From Halanaerobium saccharolyticum (GTDB taxonomy: Bacteria; Bacillota; Halanaerobiia; Halanaerobiales; Halanaerobiaceae): a DNA stretch of 63,938 nucleotides. A program made the position numbers and the translations under genes. Below, piece by piece: positions 24,910 through 35,033 of the stretch (position 1 is its first letter; each line of letters starts with the position of its first letter). The notes beneath the pieces are model-generated. The model was not told the DNA's origin. It worked only from the letters and a program-made list of their open reading frames with translations, and made no database searches. The stretch lies in NCBI RefSeq assembly GCF_003053565.1, contig NZ_QAXS01000013.1:1-63938 (forward strand), read 5' to 3'.

Positions 24910-26487
24910 CTAATGTCTAAAGTGTCTTTTACCTGTAAAGACCATGGCAATCCCTAATTTATCACAGGCTTCAATTACCTGATCATCTCGGATTGAGCCA
25001 CCGGGCTGAATAATCGCTTTGATTCCCAGTTCAGCTGCTTTTTCTACAGCATCCGGGAAGGGGAAGAAGGCGTCAGAAGCTACAACTCCACCCTGCTGAC
25101 GGCCGTCAGCTTTGCGCCCGGCAATAATCATCGAATCAACTCTGCTCATCTGACCGGCACCAACACCAACTACCATCTCATCTTTAGCCATTACAATTGC
25201 ATTTGATTTGACATGTTTAACAACTTTCCAGGAAAATAAGAGATCCTCAATCTGCTCTTCAGTCGGAGCTTTTTCAGTTACTACCTCTAAATCTTGGGCA
25301 GTAGTCTGAGCTAAATCTCTATCCTGAACTAAAAGTCCACCGGTTACTTTTTTCATACTATAACCCGGCTTTTTGTGATTAATAGAAAGCTCACCAGTTT
25401 TTAAAATTCTCATTTTTTCAGAGCGCTCTTTTAGGATTTCCAGTGCCTCAGCCTCATAATCTGGAGCAATTACAACTTCAATAAATTTATCCTGATCGGC
25501 AATTTCTTTAGCTGTTGCTGCATCAATTTTTCGGTTGGCTGCCACAATTGAGCCAAAAGCAGATAAAGGGTCACCAGCATGAGCATTGACAAAGGCATCT
25601 TTTAAATTGTCAGCCGCAGCGATTCCACAGGGGTTGGCATGTTTGATTACTGCAGCAGTTGGCTTAGCTTCAAATTCTTTAACCAGCTCTAAAGCCCCAT
25701 CTGTATCATTAATGTTGTTATAGGACATCCCTTTACCATGAAGCTGCTCGGCTGTCGAAATTGAAGGCTCATTCTGCTCATCTTCTAAGTAAAATGCTGC
25801 TTTCTGATGCGGGTTTTCCCCGTAGCGGAGGTCTTCTCTTTTATCATAGCGGTCTAAAAGTGTTTCAGGCAGCTGCTGCTTTTCCTCTTCTTCCAGCACA
25901 ATTCCTCCCAGATATTTCTGTATTCTCTGATCATATTCTGCAGTGTGGTAAAAAGCCTTGTAGGCAAGCTTTAATTTTTGAGTTTTAGTTAAAGCACCAT
26001 TTCCAACCTTCATCTCAGCTAAAAGCTGATCATAATCAGCTGGATCAACTACCACTGCTACGTCATTATTATTTTTAGCAGCTGAACGGATCATTGTGGG
26101 ACCACCAATATCGATATTTTCAATCGCTTCTTCTAAGGTAACATCATCTCTGGCAATGGTTTCAGCAAAGGGATAAAGATTGCAGACCACCAGATCAATT
26201 GGCTCAATATTCTGAGCTGCAATTTCCTTTAAATGCTCTTCATTATCTCTGACTGCCAGAATACCACCGTGAACTGCCGGATGTAAGGTCTTAACTCTTC
26301 CATTCATCATTTCCGGAAAATTTGTTACCTGATCAATATCTGTAACTTCGATTCCATTTTCTTTCAACATTCTACCAGTACCACCTGTTGAAATGATTTC
26401 TACATCAAATTCTTTTAAACCTTCAGCAAAATCTACAATACCTTCCTTGTTTGAAACACTAATTAATGCTCTTTTAATTTTAGACAA
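24910..26487 (-). CDS. purH: Bifunctional AICAR transformylase / IMP cyclohydrolase PurH
   Basis: The 525-residue enzyme catalyses the last two steps to IMP. The N-terminal IMP cyclohydrolase domain (about 1-195) shows STGGTGRMLKENG and MNGRVKTLHPAVHGGIL. The C-terminal transformylase domain carries KHANPCGIA and the late motif SDAFFPFPDAVE. TTG 26487 is the start, ten bases after AGGAGG. It is the last gene of the purine operon, 2 bases after purN. Confidence 0.97.
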   Translation of the reverse strand: MSKIKRALISVSNKEGIVDFAEGLKEFDVEIISTGGTGRMLKENGIEVTDIDQVTNFPEMMNGRVKTLHPAVHGGILAVRDNEEHLKEIAAQNIEPIDLVVCNLYPFAETIARDDVTLEEAIENIDIGGPTMIRSAAKNNNDVAVVVDPADYDQLLAEMKVGNGALTKTQKLKLAYKAFYHTAEYDQRIQKYLGGIVLEEEEKQQLPETLLDRYDKREDLRYGENPHQKAAFYLEDEQNEPSISTAEQLHGKGMSYNNINDTDGALELVKEFEAKPTAAVIKHANPCGIAAADNLKDAFVNAHAGDPLSAFGSIVAANRKIDAATAKEIADQDKFIEVVIAPDYEAEALEILKERSEKMRILKTGELSINHKKPGYSMKKVTGGLLVQDRDLAQTTAQDLEVVTEKAPTEEQIEDLLFSWKVVKHVKSNAIVMAKDEMVVGVGAGQMSRVDSMIIAGRKADGRQQGGVVASDAFFPFPDAVEKAAELGIKAIIQPGGSIRDDQVIEACDKLGIAMVFTGKRHFRH

Positions 26488-26489
26488 AG

Positions 26490-27104
26490 TTATTTTTCCT
26501 CCTTTAGAATTTTAACTTTTCGTCCTTTAACTTTAATTCTTTCCTCTGCAATTAACTTCACTGCTTCAGGATAAATCTTGTGTTCTTCTTTTAAAATTCT
26601 GGCAGCCAGATCATCAGCAGTATCATCATCTTTAACCTCTACAACTGCCTGTTTGATAATAGGACCTGTATCCATTCCTTGATCAACAAAATGAACTGTA
26701 CAGCCGCTGTATTTAACTCCATAATCAACCGCCTGTTTTTGGGCGTTAAGACCTTTAAAAGCAGGCAAAAGTGACGGATGAATATTGATAATCTTATTTT
26801 GAAAATGTTTAACAAAAATTGGTGATAGAATCCTCATGTAGCCTGCCAGAACAACAAGCTCTATCCCAGCATTCTCTAAAATTCCAATCAGCTCCTCTTC
26901 ATAATCAGCTTTTGTCTCAAAATGAACAGGGTCAATAAATAAATTTTCAATATTTTCGTGTTCTGCTCTTTTTAAAGCACCGGCATCCTGGCGGTCACTG
27001 ATTAGAAGTTTAGCTTCAGCTGGAATATCTCCACTTTTTATTTTGTCGATAATTGATTGAAAATTTGAGCCTCTACCTGAGGCGAAAACAGCTATTTTTA
27101 GCAT
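26490..27104 (-). CDS. purN: Phosphoribosylglycinamide formyltransferase PurN
   Basis: The 204-residue enzyme transfers a formyl group from formyl-tetrahydrofolate to GAR. Substrate-binding GRGSNFQSI (about 10-18) and the catalytic NIHPSLLPAF (Asn about 105, His about 107) are intact, followed by the aspartate in VDQGMDTGPII. It lies between purM and purH with gaps of 2-13 bases. Confidence 0.96.
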   Translation of the reverse strand: MLKIAVFASGRGSNFQSIIDKIKSGDIPAEAKLLISDRQDAGALKRAEHENIENLFIDPVHFETKADYEEELIGILENAGIELVVLAGYMRILSPIFVKHFQNKIINIHPSLLPAFKGLNAQKQAVDYGVKYSGCTVHFVDQGMDTGPIIKQAVVEVKDDDTADDLAARILKEEHKIYPEAVKLIAEERIKVKGRKVKILKEEK

Positions 27105-27117
27105 TTATGCACCTTCT

Positions 27118-28152
27118 TTACTTTAATTCGAGAGATGAGTCCCCAGCTCCTGCTTTTATTTCTCCAATCAGACAGGCTTTTTCTCCCATTTGCTCAAGTT
27201 TACTAAGTAGTTGAACTTTATCATTTTTTTCTATAACTAGCGTCATCCCAATTCCCATATTAAAAGTTCTGTACATTTCTTTTTCCGCAATTTCTCCTGC
27301 TTCTTGAATTAGCTTAAAAATTCGCTGGGGCTGCCAGCTTTCTTTTTTAATTTCAGCTTTTAGCCCGTCTGGAAGTATTCGAGGTAAGTTTTCAATCAAG
27401 CCACCCCCGGTTATATGGGCAATTCCTTTAATTTTAAATTTATCTAAAAGTTCTAAAACAGTTTTTACATAAATTTTTGTCGGTTGGAGCAGTTCTTCAC
27501 CAAGATTCTTTTCCATCCCCTCTATTTCTGCAGTATAATCATAGCCTGCTTTATCAAAAAGTGCTGCCCGGGCCAGAGTAAAACCATTGCTGTGCAGTCC
27601 ATCTGATTTAAGTCCGATAACTAAATCTCCGGCTTGAATTTCTTGGCCAGTTATGATCTGATCCTGGTCGACTATTCCAACTGCAAAACCTGCCAGATCA
27701 TATTCGCCCGGCTGATAAAAGCCTGCCATTTCAGCAGTTTCTCCCCCGATTAAAGCAGCTCCTGCCTCTTTACAGCCGACTGCAATACCTTTTACAATCT
27801 CAGCTGTTTTTTCTGGCTCCAGCTTACCGGTTGCCAGGTAGTCGAGAAAAAATAAGGGCTCTGCTCCCTGAGCCAGAATATCATTAACTGACATCGCAAC
27901 CAGATCAATACCAATTGTATTGTGCAGATCCAGTTTGAAGGCCAGTTTAAGCTTGGTTCCCACCCCATCTGTACCGGAAACTAAAACGGGATTTTTATAT
28001 TTGCTTAAATCGGGTTTAAATAGCCCCCCGAAACCACCCAGTCCGGTCATAACTTCCGGACCAAAGGTTGACTGGACATTTTTTTTAATCAGTTCAACTG
28101 CCTGATTACCGGCATCAATATCCACCCCAGCTTTTTTGTAATCTAAGCCCAT
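27118..28152 (-). CDS. purM: Phosphoribosylformylglycinamidine cyclo-ligase PurM
   Basis: The 344-residue AIR synthetase closes the imidazole ring. The PurM fold is recognisable from YKKAGVDIDAGN at the N-terminus, VSGTDGVGTKLKLA, DIVAMSVNDIL-type ATP motif (LVAMSVNDILAQGAEPLFF in part) and GGETAEMAGFY. It is 2 bases downstream of purF in the same operon. Confidence 0.97.
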   Translation of the reverse strand: MGLDYKKAGVDIDAGNQAVELIKKNVQSTFGPEVMTGLGGFGGLFKPDLSKYKNPVLVSGTDGVGTKLKLAFKLDLHNTIGIDLVAMSVNDILAQGAEPLFFLDYLATGKLEPEKTAEIVKGIAVGCKEAGAALIGGETAEMAGFYQPGEYDLAGFAVGIVDQDQIITGQEIQAGDLVIGLKSDGLHSNGFTLARAALFDKAGYDYTAEIEGMEKNLGEELLQPTKIYVKTVLELLDKFKIKGIAHITGGGLIENLPRILPDGLKAEIKKESWQPQRIFKLIQEAGEIAEKEMYRTFNMGIGMTLVIEKNDKVQLLSKLEQMGEKACLIGEIKAGAGDSSLELK

Positions 28153-28154
28153 AA

Positions 28155-29639
28155 TTATTCCTCCTCACTTAAGTAGCGGCTGTCTATTGGATAATCTCCA
28201 TCAAAACAGGCAGTGCAAAAACCGAGTTCAACATTGGTTTTAATTGATTTGAGCATCCCTGCCTGACTTAAGTAATAAAGGCTGTCAGCTCCAATGCTCT
28301 CACTAATTTCTTCAACTGTACTGCTGCTGGCTATTAATTCCTGGCGCCGCGAGGTATCAAGACCGAAATAGCAGGGATGTTCTACAGGTGGGGAGGAGAT
28401 AGCCATATGAACTTCTTCAGCACCTGCTTCTTTAATCCTGCCAATGATCTGTTTGCTTGTTGTTCCTCGAACAATTGAATCATCGATTAAAATTACTCTT
28501 TTACCCTCAATAATTTCTTTGATTGGTGACAGCTTAAGACGTACTTTTAAATCTCTGATCTCCTGAGTTGGCTGAATAAAGGTTCTGCCCATATAGCGGT
28601 TCCTTAAGATTCCCTGAGCATAGGGAATACCTGATTCTTCAGCAAAACCAAGAGCTGCTGCTATCCCTGAATCAGGTACTGGGACAACTATATCTGCCTC
28701 AACATCCATCTCTCGAGCCAGCTGTTTACCCATTTCCTTGCGGGCAAGCAAAACATTCTGACCGGCTATATTACTGTCAGGACGGGCAAAATAGATATAT
28801 TCAAAAACACAGAGACTGGTCCCATTTTCTCCTGTATAACGTCTGCTTTTTATTCCATCTTCATCAATTACAACAACCTCACCTGGAGCCACATCCCGTA
28901 CAAATTCTGCTCCAATTATATCAAAGGCACAGCTTTCGGAAGCTACAATATAACTGTTGTCTAATTTCCCAATTGAAAGCGGTCTAAATCCTCTTGGATC
29001 TCGGATTGCAACCAGCTGGTCTTTGGCCATTGCCACCAGAGAAAATCCACCCTTCAGCTGATGTAAACTCTGAACTAAGGCTTCGACAATATCATCTTCA
29101 AAGGATCGGGCCACCAGATGGGCAATTACTTCTGTGTCTAAAGTAGAATGAAATATCGATCCATTCTGCTCCAGATTATTTCTGAGCTCTGCTCCATTAG
29201 CCAGGTTACCATTATGGGCTAAGGCTAGGTCACCTTTGATACTGTTAATCAGGATTGGCTGAGCATTAGCAAGTTTGCTGGAACCGCTGGTAGAATAGCG
29301 GACATGTCCAATTGCCATCTCCCCTTTTAGACTTCTTATATCTTCTTTTTCAAAAACACTTTCTACCAGACCCATTCCCTTATGCAGATTGAACTCACCC
29401 TGGTGATTTGCACAGATACCAGCACTTTCCTGACCTCGGTGCTGCAGGGCAATTAAACCAAGATATGTCAATTCAGCAGCACTGCTTTCACCATCTGCAT
29501 TAAAAATACCAAAAACTCCACATTCTTCTGTCATTTTATCTTCACTAAGTTCAGCCTGAGTTAATTTTATCTCATTTGAAATCGGCTTAACTTGGTTTAA
29601 ATTCTTATTTTTGCTAGAGAAATCAAGGCTTTCTCTCAT
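28155..29639 (-). CDS. purF: Amidophosphoribosyltransferase PurF (Fe-S type)
   Basis: This first committed enzyme of purine synthesis has about 494 residues. The N-terminal propeptide of about 39 residues ends before the catalytic cysteine (EECGVFGIF), which must be exposed by cleavage. The PRPP loop VILIDDSIVRGTTS is intact. Cysteines in LCVFEYIYF, EHPCYFG and GFCTACF match the four [4Fe-4S] ligands of the Bacillus-type enzyme, which makes it oxygen-sensitive. ATG 29639 has GGGAGG seven bases upstream; a TTG just before it is less well placed. Confidence 0.96.
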   Translation of the reverse strand: MRESLDFSSKNKNLNQVKPISNEIKLTQAELSEDKMTEECGVFGIFNADGESSAAELTYLGLIALQHRGQESAGICANHQGEFNLHKGMGLVESVFEKEDIRSLKGEMAIGHVRYSTSGSSKLANAQPILINSIKGDLALAHNGNLANGAELRNNLEQNGSIFHSTLDTEVIAHLVARSFEDDIVEALVQSLHQLKGGFSLVAMAKDQLVAIRDPRGFRPLSIGKLDNSYIVASESCAFDIIGAEFVRDVAPGEVVVIDEDGIKSRRYTGENGTSLCVFEYIYFARPDSNIAGQNVLLARKEMGKQLAREMDVEADIVVPVPDSGIAAALGFAEESGIPYAQGILRNRYMGRTFIQPTQEIRDLKVRLKLSPIKEIIEGKRVILIDDSIVRGTTSKQIIGRIKEAGAEEVHMAISSPPVEHPCYFGLDTSRRQELIASSSTVEEISESIGADSLYYLSQAGMLKSIKTNVELGFCTACFDGDYPIDSRYLSEEE

Positions 29640-29664
29640 CAATTTTCCTCCCTTAATCTTAAAC

Positions 29665-30384
29665 TTATTTCCAGTCCTGGCCGGTTATTCGTTTATACAT
29701 TTCATGATAGGCCTCTTCTACATCACCAAGATCACGACGGAAGCGATCTTTATCCAGTTTTTCTTTAGTTTCACTGTCCCAGAAGCGGCAGGTATCAGGT
29801 GTAATCTCATCAGCAAGGATGATTTCTCCTTCAGCAGTTTTCCCGAATTCCAGTTTAAAGTCCACCAGATCTACATTTCGCTCTTTTAAAAATTTAACTA
29901 AAATATCATTAATCTTATGACCGAGTGCAATTAATCTTTCTAATTCTTCTCTGCCTGCCAGTCCCAAAAGCTCAATGTGAGAAACATTGATTAAAGGATC
30001 TCCCAGGTCATCATCTTTATAGTAAAACTCAATTACCGGCTGTTTAAGTGGTTCTCCTTCTTCCATACCAATTCTTTTGGCCAGACTACCAGCAGCTACA
30101 TTACGCATTACAACTTCCAGAGGAATAATATCCACCTTTTTAACCAGTGAATCACGCTCATTTAGTTCTTCTATCAAATGAGTCTTAATCCCTTTTTCTT
30201 CAAGTAGTTTAAAAAAGAAATTGCTAATCTTGTTATTTATCTTGCCTTTTTCTGCAATCTGACCTTTTTTCTGACCATCAAAAGCGGTTGCATCATCTTT
30301 AAAGTGAACAATCACCTGATCATCTTTATCAGTCTTAAAAATTTGCTTGGCTTTACCTTCATATATCATTTCCCTTTTTTCCAT
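29665..30384 (-). CDS. purC: SAICAR synthetase PurC
   Basis: The 239-residue enzyme joins aspartate to CAIR. It begins with the typical YEGKAKQIF and carries LEVVMRNVAAGSLAKR and LVDFKLEFGK plus LADEITPDTCRFWD, all conserved in the bacterial form. It is 3 bases after purB and 25 before purF. Confidence 0.97.
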   Translation of the reverse strand: MEKREMIYEGKAKQIFKTDKDDQVIVHFKDDATAFDGQKKGQIAEKGKINNKISNFFFKLLEEKGIKTHLIEELNERDSLVKKVDIIPLEVVMRNVAAGSLAKRIGMEEGEPLKQPVIEFYYKDDDLGDPLINVSHIELLGLAGREELERLIALGHKINDILVKFLKERNVDLVDFKLEFGKTAEGEIILADEITPDTCRFWDSETKEKLDKDRFRRDLGDVEEAYHEMYKRITGQDWK

Positions 30385-30387
30385 CTT

Positions 30388-31800
30388 TTATAAAACCTCC
30401 GTTTTGAGATCATAGTCAAATTTCTGCTGCCAGTTCTTAATTATTTTTTCAGTTTTCTCTGCTGCTATCCCTGTATAATTTTCAGGTTTTAAAATTAATT
30501 CTTTCTGCTTCTCAGTAAATTTATCCCAATAACCCTGCAGTTCCTGACTCTGATCAACCAGTTCTCTTAAAGAAAGATCTGTCTTCTGGGCTTTCAAGGT
30601 CAGTTTGCGTACTGCCTCATGAGCATCTGGATGACCGGCTGCTGCTAAAAGAATATATAAGGGCTCGGCCACAATCATCTTCTTATTCTGTTCAAAATTC
30701 TTTTTAATATTCTCCTGGTCAACTGCCATTTTAGAGCTGACTCTGGTCAAACGAGCTGCTGCTGAAAGGAGGGCAGTAATTAATTCAGGAATAAAACGGG
30801 AAGATGCTGAATTTGTTAGATCACGCTGATGTTCAGAAAGCTGATCCATATAAACTGTTGTCATCTGAGGCATAAAGGCCTTCCACAAGCTCTTAACATT
30901 TTCATAATTAATCGGGTTCCTTTTGTGGGGCATCGTTGAAGATCCAACCTGGTCTTTGCCAAAATGCTCACCAATTTCTGCAATTTCAGAACGCTGCAGA
31001 TGGCGCATATCGTCAGCAAAGGCTGCCAGAACACTGAAAGTTGAGACCAGAGAATGAATAAAGTCTGTCATCGGTTCAGCCTGCACAATCTGAGTTGAAT
31101 GCTCACCCGGTTTTAAACCGAGCTCTGTTAAAACTTCTCTTTCAAACTCTTCCGGATCTTCAAAAAAGATACCGCTGGCATTGTAAGCACCGACCGCTCC
31201 GGCAAATTTACCAACCAGTTTAGATGCTTTTGCTTCAACTTCTTCAATTCTTTCTCCCAGGCGGGCCACATATTCAGCAATAGTAAAGCCAAAGGTCACC
31301 GGTACTGCATGCTGACCGTGGGTTCTCCCGATCTGAACTCTGTCTTTTTCTCTGAGAGCAATCTCTGCCCAGCTTTTGTGTAATTCTTTTAATTTAGGTA
31401 TGATTAATTCCTGGGCTGCCTTCTGATAGCGGAGTGAGTTTGCTGTATCTACAATATCATAAGAAGTAGCTGTAAAGTGAATATAGGGGCGGGTTTCTTT
31501 ACTTACTTTGTTTTGAATACAATTAACTAAAGCTCTAATATTATGTTTGGTCTTTGCTTCCTCTTGATAAACCTCTTCTGTAGTCAATTCACTAATTGCC
31601 TTTTTAACTTCCGCTGGAGCCTTTTCTGGCGCCATACCTCTTTTAGCAAGAACCTTAACTAAAGCAAGCTCCACCTCAGCCTGGAAGGCAATTGTTGCAT
31701 TTTCCGAAAGGTATTTCCCAATCTGATCAAAATTCTTTTTCCGCCTTGAATAACGATGATCAAGGGGACTTATATTGGCAAAAATATCTCTAGTCTGCAA
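30388..31800 (-). CDS. purB: Adenylosuccinate lyase PurB
   Basis: This enzyme of about 470 residues acts twice, in IMP and AMP synthesis, in the fumarase/aspartase fold. The signature [15 protein letters not shown] (about 285) and the catalytic histidine region [14 protein letters not shown] are intact. I favour TTG 31800 as start because GAGAGGAG lies eight bases upstream and overlap with purE falls to 11 bases; an ATG ten codons earlier (31830) has a poorer site. The SPLDHRYS opening resembles the E. coli-type N-terminus (SPVDGRY). Confidence 0.94.
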   Translation of the reverse strand: MQTRDIFANISPLDHRYSRRKKNFDQIGKYLSENATIAFQAEVELALVKVLAKRGMAPEKAPAEVKKAISELTTEEVYQEEAKTKHNIRALVNCIQNKVSKETRPYIHFTATSYDIVDTANSLRYQKAAQELIIPKLKELHKSWAEIALREKDRVQIGRTHGQHAVPVTFGFTIAEYVARLGERIEEVEAKASKLVGKFAGAVGAYNASGIFFEDPEEFEREVLTELGLKPGEHSTQIVQAEPMTDFIHSLVSTFSVLAAFADDMRHLQRSEIAEIGEHFGKDQVGSSTMPHKRNPINYENVKSLWKAFMPQMTTVYMDQLSEHQRDLTNSASSRFIPELITALLSAAARLTRVSSKMAVDQENIKKNFEQNKKMIVAEPLYILLAAAGHPDAHEAVRKLTLKAQKTDLSLRELVDQSQELQGYWDKFTEKQKELILKPENYTGIAAEKTEKIIKNWQQKFDYDLKTEVL

Positions 31801-32320
31801 ATTTTTTGCTCCTCTCAAGGTATTTTTCATATCCCTGCTCTTCCAATTTATCTGCTGTTTTTAATACTTTGGTTTTCATTTCTTTTCTGTATTCTTTCTG
31901 CCTTTTGTTTAATTCTTCGTCACTGCGGGCTAAAATCTGCACTGCCAGTAAGGCAGCATTTTTAGCTCCATTGATTGCTACAGTGGCTACTGGAACTCCA
32001 GGCGGCATCTGGACTATAGAATAAAGTGAATCAAGTCCGCTTAATTTTGAAGTTTTAACCGGAACTCCAATGACTGGAACTGTTGTTACAGCTGCTACCA
32101 TTCCCGGTAGGTGAGCTGCTCCTCCGGCTCCAGCGATGATCACATCTAAGCCTTTTTCTTCTGCAGTTTCCGCATAATTATATAATCTTTTTGGTGTTCG
32201 ATGAGCTGAAACAACTGTTAGCTCATATTTAACCTCAAATTGATCTAAAATTTCTGCTGCCTCTTTCATTATCGGCAGATCTGAATCACTGCCCATAATA
32301 ACTCCTACTCTAGGCTTCAT
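31790..32320 (-). CDS. purE: N5-CAIR mutase PurE
   Basis: The 176-residue class I PurE converts N5-CAIR to CAIR. It shows [25 protein letters not shown] and [13 protein letters not shown], with the substrate histidine in SAHR. It works with PurK directly upstream. Its stop overlaps the purB start region, which suggests translational coupling. Confidence 0.97.
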   Translation of the reverse strand: MKPRVGVIMGSDSDLPIMKEAAEILDQFEVKYELTVVSAHRTPKRLYNYAETAEEKGLDVIIAGAGGAAHLPGMVAAVTTVPVIGVPVKTSKLSGLDSLYSIVQMPPGVPVATVAINGAKNAALLAVQILARSDEELNKRQKEYRKEMKTKVLKTADKLEEQGYEKYLERSKKFAD

Positions 32321-32332
32321 AAATTTTACCTC

Positions 32333-33499
32333 CTAATTTTTTTCTCCTTTAATTTCAATTAACCGGCTGGCTTCTAGAGCAAGCTCAGAAGCTTGATCTA
32401 AACTATCTGCTGTCACAGTTAGATGGCCCATTTTGCGGCCGGGTCTGGAAATAGTCTTCTGATAAATATGTACTTTGACTCCTTCTACTGCCAAAGCTGA
32501 ATCTAATCCAACTACTTCTGCTTTTCCTTCTTTCCCACTACCCAAAATATTTCGCATAACTGCTGGTCGAACTAAAGTTGTATCTCCCAACGGCAGAGCC
32601 GTGATCGCTCTAATATGCTGTTCAAATTGAGAAGTCACACAGCCTTCAATTGAATAGTGACCTGAATTATGGGGTCTCGGAGCAATTTCATTAACCAACA
32701 GCTGATTATCTTCTGTGACAAACATTTCTACACAGAAAATTCCAATACCTTCAAAAACCTCGAGTACTTCTTTCGCAAATTCTTCAGCCTCTTTTTTAAG
32801 CTTATTTGAAATATCTGCCGGTACCTTTGTTTCAAATAATATATTATTTTGATGCTCATTTTCTCCTATAGGGTAGACATTCATCTCACCGTTCAAACCA
32901 CGAGCAGCAATGATCGAAATCTCTTTTTTAAAAGGAATATATTTTTCTATCATCAATTTAGATTTCTCTGCTCCCAGTTCCTGAAAAGCTCTTTCCACCT
33001 CAGCTTCACTGCCAATCAAAGCATTTCCTTTACCATCATAACCACCTGTACAGCTTTTCAGCATCAGGGGATAGCCGAATTCTTGCGCAGTTTCTTTAAT
33101 ATCATCAGGACTGCTGACTTTTTTAAATTCTGGCACAGCTATCTGGTCCTGTTTTAAAACATTTTTTTGATGATACTTGTTTTGAATAATTTCTAAACTG
33201 CGGGCAGTCGGATAAATCTTATTTCCTTCACTTTCTAATTCTTTTAAGACCTCAACATCTATGTGTTCAAATTCATAAGTTATTAAATCTGATTTCTCTG
33301 CTAGTTTTCTAATTGCCTCTCTATCGTCAAAATCAGCAACCAGATGCTGGTCAGCAATACTGTGAGCCGGACATTTTTTTGTTGGATCTAAAATTATGAC
33401 ATAAAAACCCATTTTTTTGGCGTCTAAAATCATCATTTTTCCCAGCTGGCCACCACCGATAATTCCAATTTTCTGTCTGGTCTTATCTTTAAATTTCAA
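32333..33499 (-). CDS. purK: N5-carboxyaminoimidazole ribonucleotide synthase PurK
   Basis: The 388-residue ATP-grasp enzyme carboxylates AIR using bicarbonate and ATP. The N-terminal IGIIGGGQLGKMM, the central ATP-grasp loop SCTGGYDGKGN and EIAPRPHNSGHYSIEGC are all present. TTG 33499 is the start, seven bases after GGGAGG. The presence of PurK with class I PurE shows the bicarbonate-dependent route. Confidence 0.96.
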   Translation of the reverse strand: MKFKDKTRQKIGIIGGGQLGKMMILDAKKMGFYVIILDPTKKCPAHSIADQHLVADFDDREAIRKLAEKSDLITYEFEHIDVEVLKELESEGNKIYPTARSLEIIQNKYHQKNVLKQDQIAVPEFKKVSSPDDIKETAQEFGYPLMLKSCTGGYDGKGNALIGSEAEVERAFQELGAEKSKLMIEKYIPFKKEISIIAARGLNGEMNVYPIGENEHQNNILFETKVPADISNKLKKEAEEFAKEVLEVFEGIGIFCVEMFVTEDNQLLVNEIAPRPHNSGHYSIEGCVTSQFEQHIRAITALPLGDTTLVRPAVMRNILGSGKEGKAEVVGLDSALAVEGVKVHIYQKTISRPGRKMGHLTVTADSLDQASELALEASRLIEIKGEKN

Positions 33500-33525
33500 A
33501 TTATAACCTCCCGGCTAAATTTATT

Positions 33526-34791
33526 TTACAAAGCTTTCTGCCCTATATCATTTCTAATATGAAAATCTTCAAAATTAATTTTTTCTACTCCCGCATAAGC
33601 CTTATCAATTACTTCCTGAAAACTATCTCCCAGGGCTGTAACTGCCAAAACTCGCCCCCCAGCTGTCAGCAGTTTACCATCTTCAAGCTCTGTTCCAGCC
33701 TGAAATACAATTATATTTTGATCAGCCGCGGCCTCTTTGATTCCGGTAATTTCTTTACCCTTTTCATATTTTACAGGATAACCTCCAGATGCCATTACCA
33801 CACAGAGAGCTTTTTGATCTTTCCACTTTATTTCTACATGATCTAAATTACCTGCAATTACAGCCTCCATTATATCAACTAAATCTGTATCTAAAAGCGG
33901 CAGCACGACCTGTGCTTCTGGATCGCCAAAGCGAACATTGTATTCCAAAACCTTAGCTTTTCCAGACTTAATCATCAGGCCAAAATATATTATCCCTTTA
34001 AAATTAAGCCCTTCACTCTGCAGGGCTTTTAGAGTTGGCTCCATAATTTCTACTCTGAAAGCTTCCATAATTTGGTCAGATACTACCGGAGCTGGCGCAT
34101 AAGCACCCATACCCCCAGTGTTGGGACCTTTTCCACCATCATAGGCAGGTTTGTGATCCTGAGAAGCAATCATAGGCACTATAGTCTTCCCGTCACAAAA
34201 AGCAAGAATAGTTGCTTCTTCTCCTTCTAAAAATTCTTCAATCACAACTTTTTCCCCTGCTTGACCAAACTTTTCATCTTTCATTATTGTTTCAACTGCT
34301 TCCTTCGCTTCAGCTTCTGTCTGAGCAACAATAACACCTTTACCTGCTGCCAGTCCTGATGCTTTGACCACAATAGGCGCACCTTTTTCTTCTATATACT
34401 CCAATGCTTTACCTGATTCTGTAAAGCTCTTATGGGCTGCTGTTGGAATTTGATATTGCTGCATTAATTTTTTGGAGAAGGCCTTTGAACTCTCAAGTCT
34501 AGCAGCACTTTGATTTGGACCAAAAACTTTAAGCCCATGATTTTCAAAAAGATCAACAATTCCTGCCGCCAGAGGCGCCTCCGGTCCAACTACTGTGATA
34601 TCAATTTTCTCTTTTAGAGCAAACTCTAAAAGTGCTTCCTGATTGCTTTCATCAAAGTCAAGATTTTCGCCAAACTCTGCAGTCCCTGGATTACCTGCTG
34701 CTATGTATAATTCTTTTACTCTGCTGCTTTGTGCTAACTTCCAGGCGAGCGCGTTTTCTCTTCCACCACTACCGATGAGAAGAATGTTCAT
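33526..34791 (-). CDS. purD: Phosphoribosylamine-glycine ligase PurD
   Basis: This GAR synthetase of about 421 residues is the first gene of the operon behind the tandem riboswitch. It starts MNILLIGSGGREN, carries the ATP-grasp motifs VKASGLAAGKGVIVA and ASQDHKPAYDGGKGPNTGG, and ends with the PurD-specific NVRFGDPEAQ. ATG 34791 lies eight bases after GGAG; a GTG three codons earlier is less likely. Confidence 0.97.
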   Translation of the reverse strand: MNILLIGSGGRENALAWKLAQSSRVKELYIAAGNPGTAEFGENLDFDESNQEALLEFALKEKIDITVVGPEAPLAAGIVDLFENHGLKVFGPNQSAARLESSKAFSKKLMQQYQIPTAAHKSFTESGKALEYIEEKGAPIVVKASGLAAGKGVIVAQTEAEAKEAVETIMKDEKFGQAGEKVVIEEFLEGEEATILAFCDGKTIVPMIASQDHKPAYDGGKGPNTGGMGAYAPAPVVSDQIMEAFRVEIMEPTLKALQSEGLNFKGIIYFGLMIKSGKAKVLEYNVRFGDPEAQVVLPLLDTDLVDIMEAVIAGNLDHVEIKWKDQKALCVVMASGGYPVKYEKGKEITGIKEAAADQNIIVFQAGTELEDGKLLTAGGRVLAVTALGDSFQEVIDKAYAGVEKINFEDFHIRNDIGQKAL

Positions 34792-34832
34792 TCTATCCAC
34801 TCCATTTCTTTTTGTGAATTAATTTATACTAT

Positions 34833-34866
34833 AACCAGGTCAAAATCGATCTAGTTGTATCTGGTA
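34833..34866. repeat. Degenerate copy of the palindromic repeat (copy 3)
   Basis: The 34-bp segment beginning AACCAGGTCAAAAT and ending ATCTGGTA aligns end to end with copies 1 and 2, with about nine differences, mostly in the right arm. It lies between the riboswitch terminator and purD. Confidence 0.45.
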
Positions 34867-34880
34867 CAAAAATATAATAA

Positions 34881-34943
34881 GAATAAAAATAGCCCAGGTA
34901 GGAAGACTCTACCTATTATGAGTAGAACCTCCCCGCCTGGGCT
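34881..34943 (-). terminator. Riboswitch-controlled terminator ahead of purD
   Basis: On the minus strand AGCCCAGG (34943-34936) pairs with CCTGGGCT (34898-34891), with an imperfect inner stem, followed by ATTTTTATT. The 5' arm is part of the conserved AAAAGCCC end of the PRPP aptamer, so aptamer folding and termination should exclude each other. Confidence 0.88.
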
Positions 34944-35031
34944 TTTATCCCTTCGGTGTGATATATAATATCCATATCTGTACCGCTCGGACCAGCCAGC
35001 AAACTCTGAGCTGCGGAAACCTAGGTACACT
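34931..35031 (-). promoter_or_regulatory. ykkC-class PRPP riboswitch aptamer
   Basis: On the minus strand the RNA reads GTGTACCTAGG, TTTCCGC, CTGGTCCGAGCGG, CACACCGAAGGGATAAAAGCCC in order; these are the conserved blocks of the ykkC family. In that family the subtype upstream of pur genes binds PRPP. PRPP binding would sequester GCCC and prevent termination, switching the operon on. The PRPP assignment rather than ppGpp rests on gene context and on the paired guanine aptamer. Confidence 0.82.
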
Positions 35032-35033
35032 TC

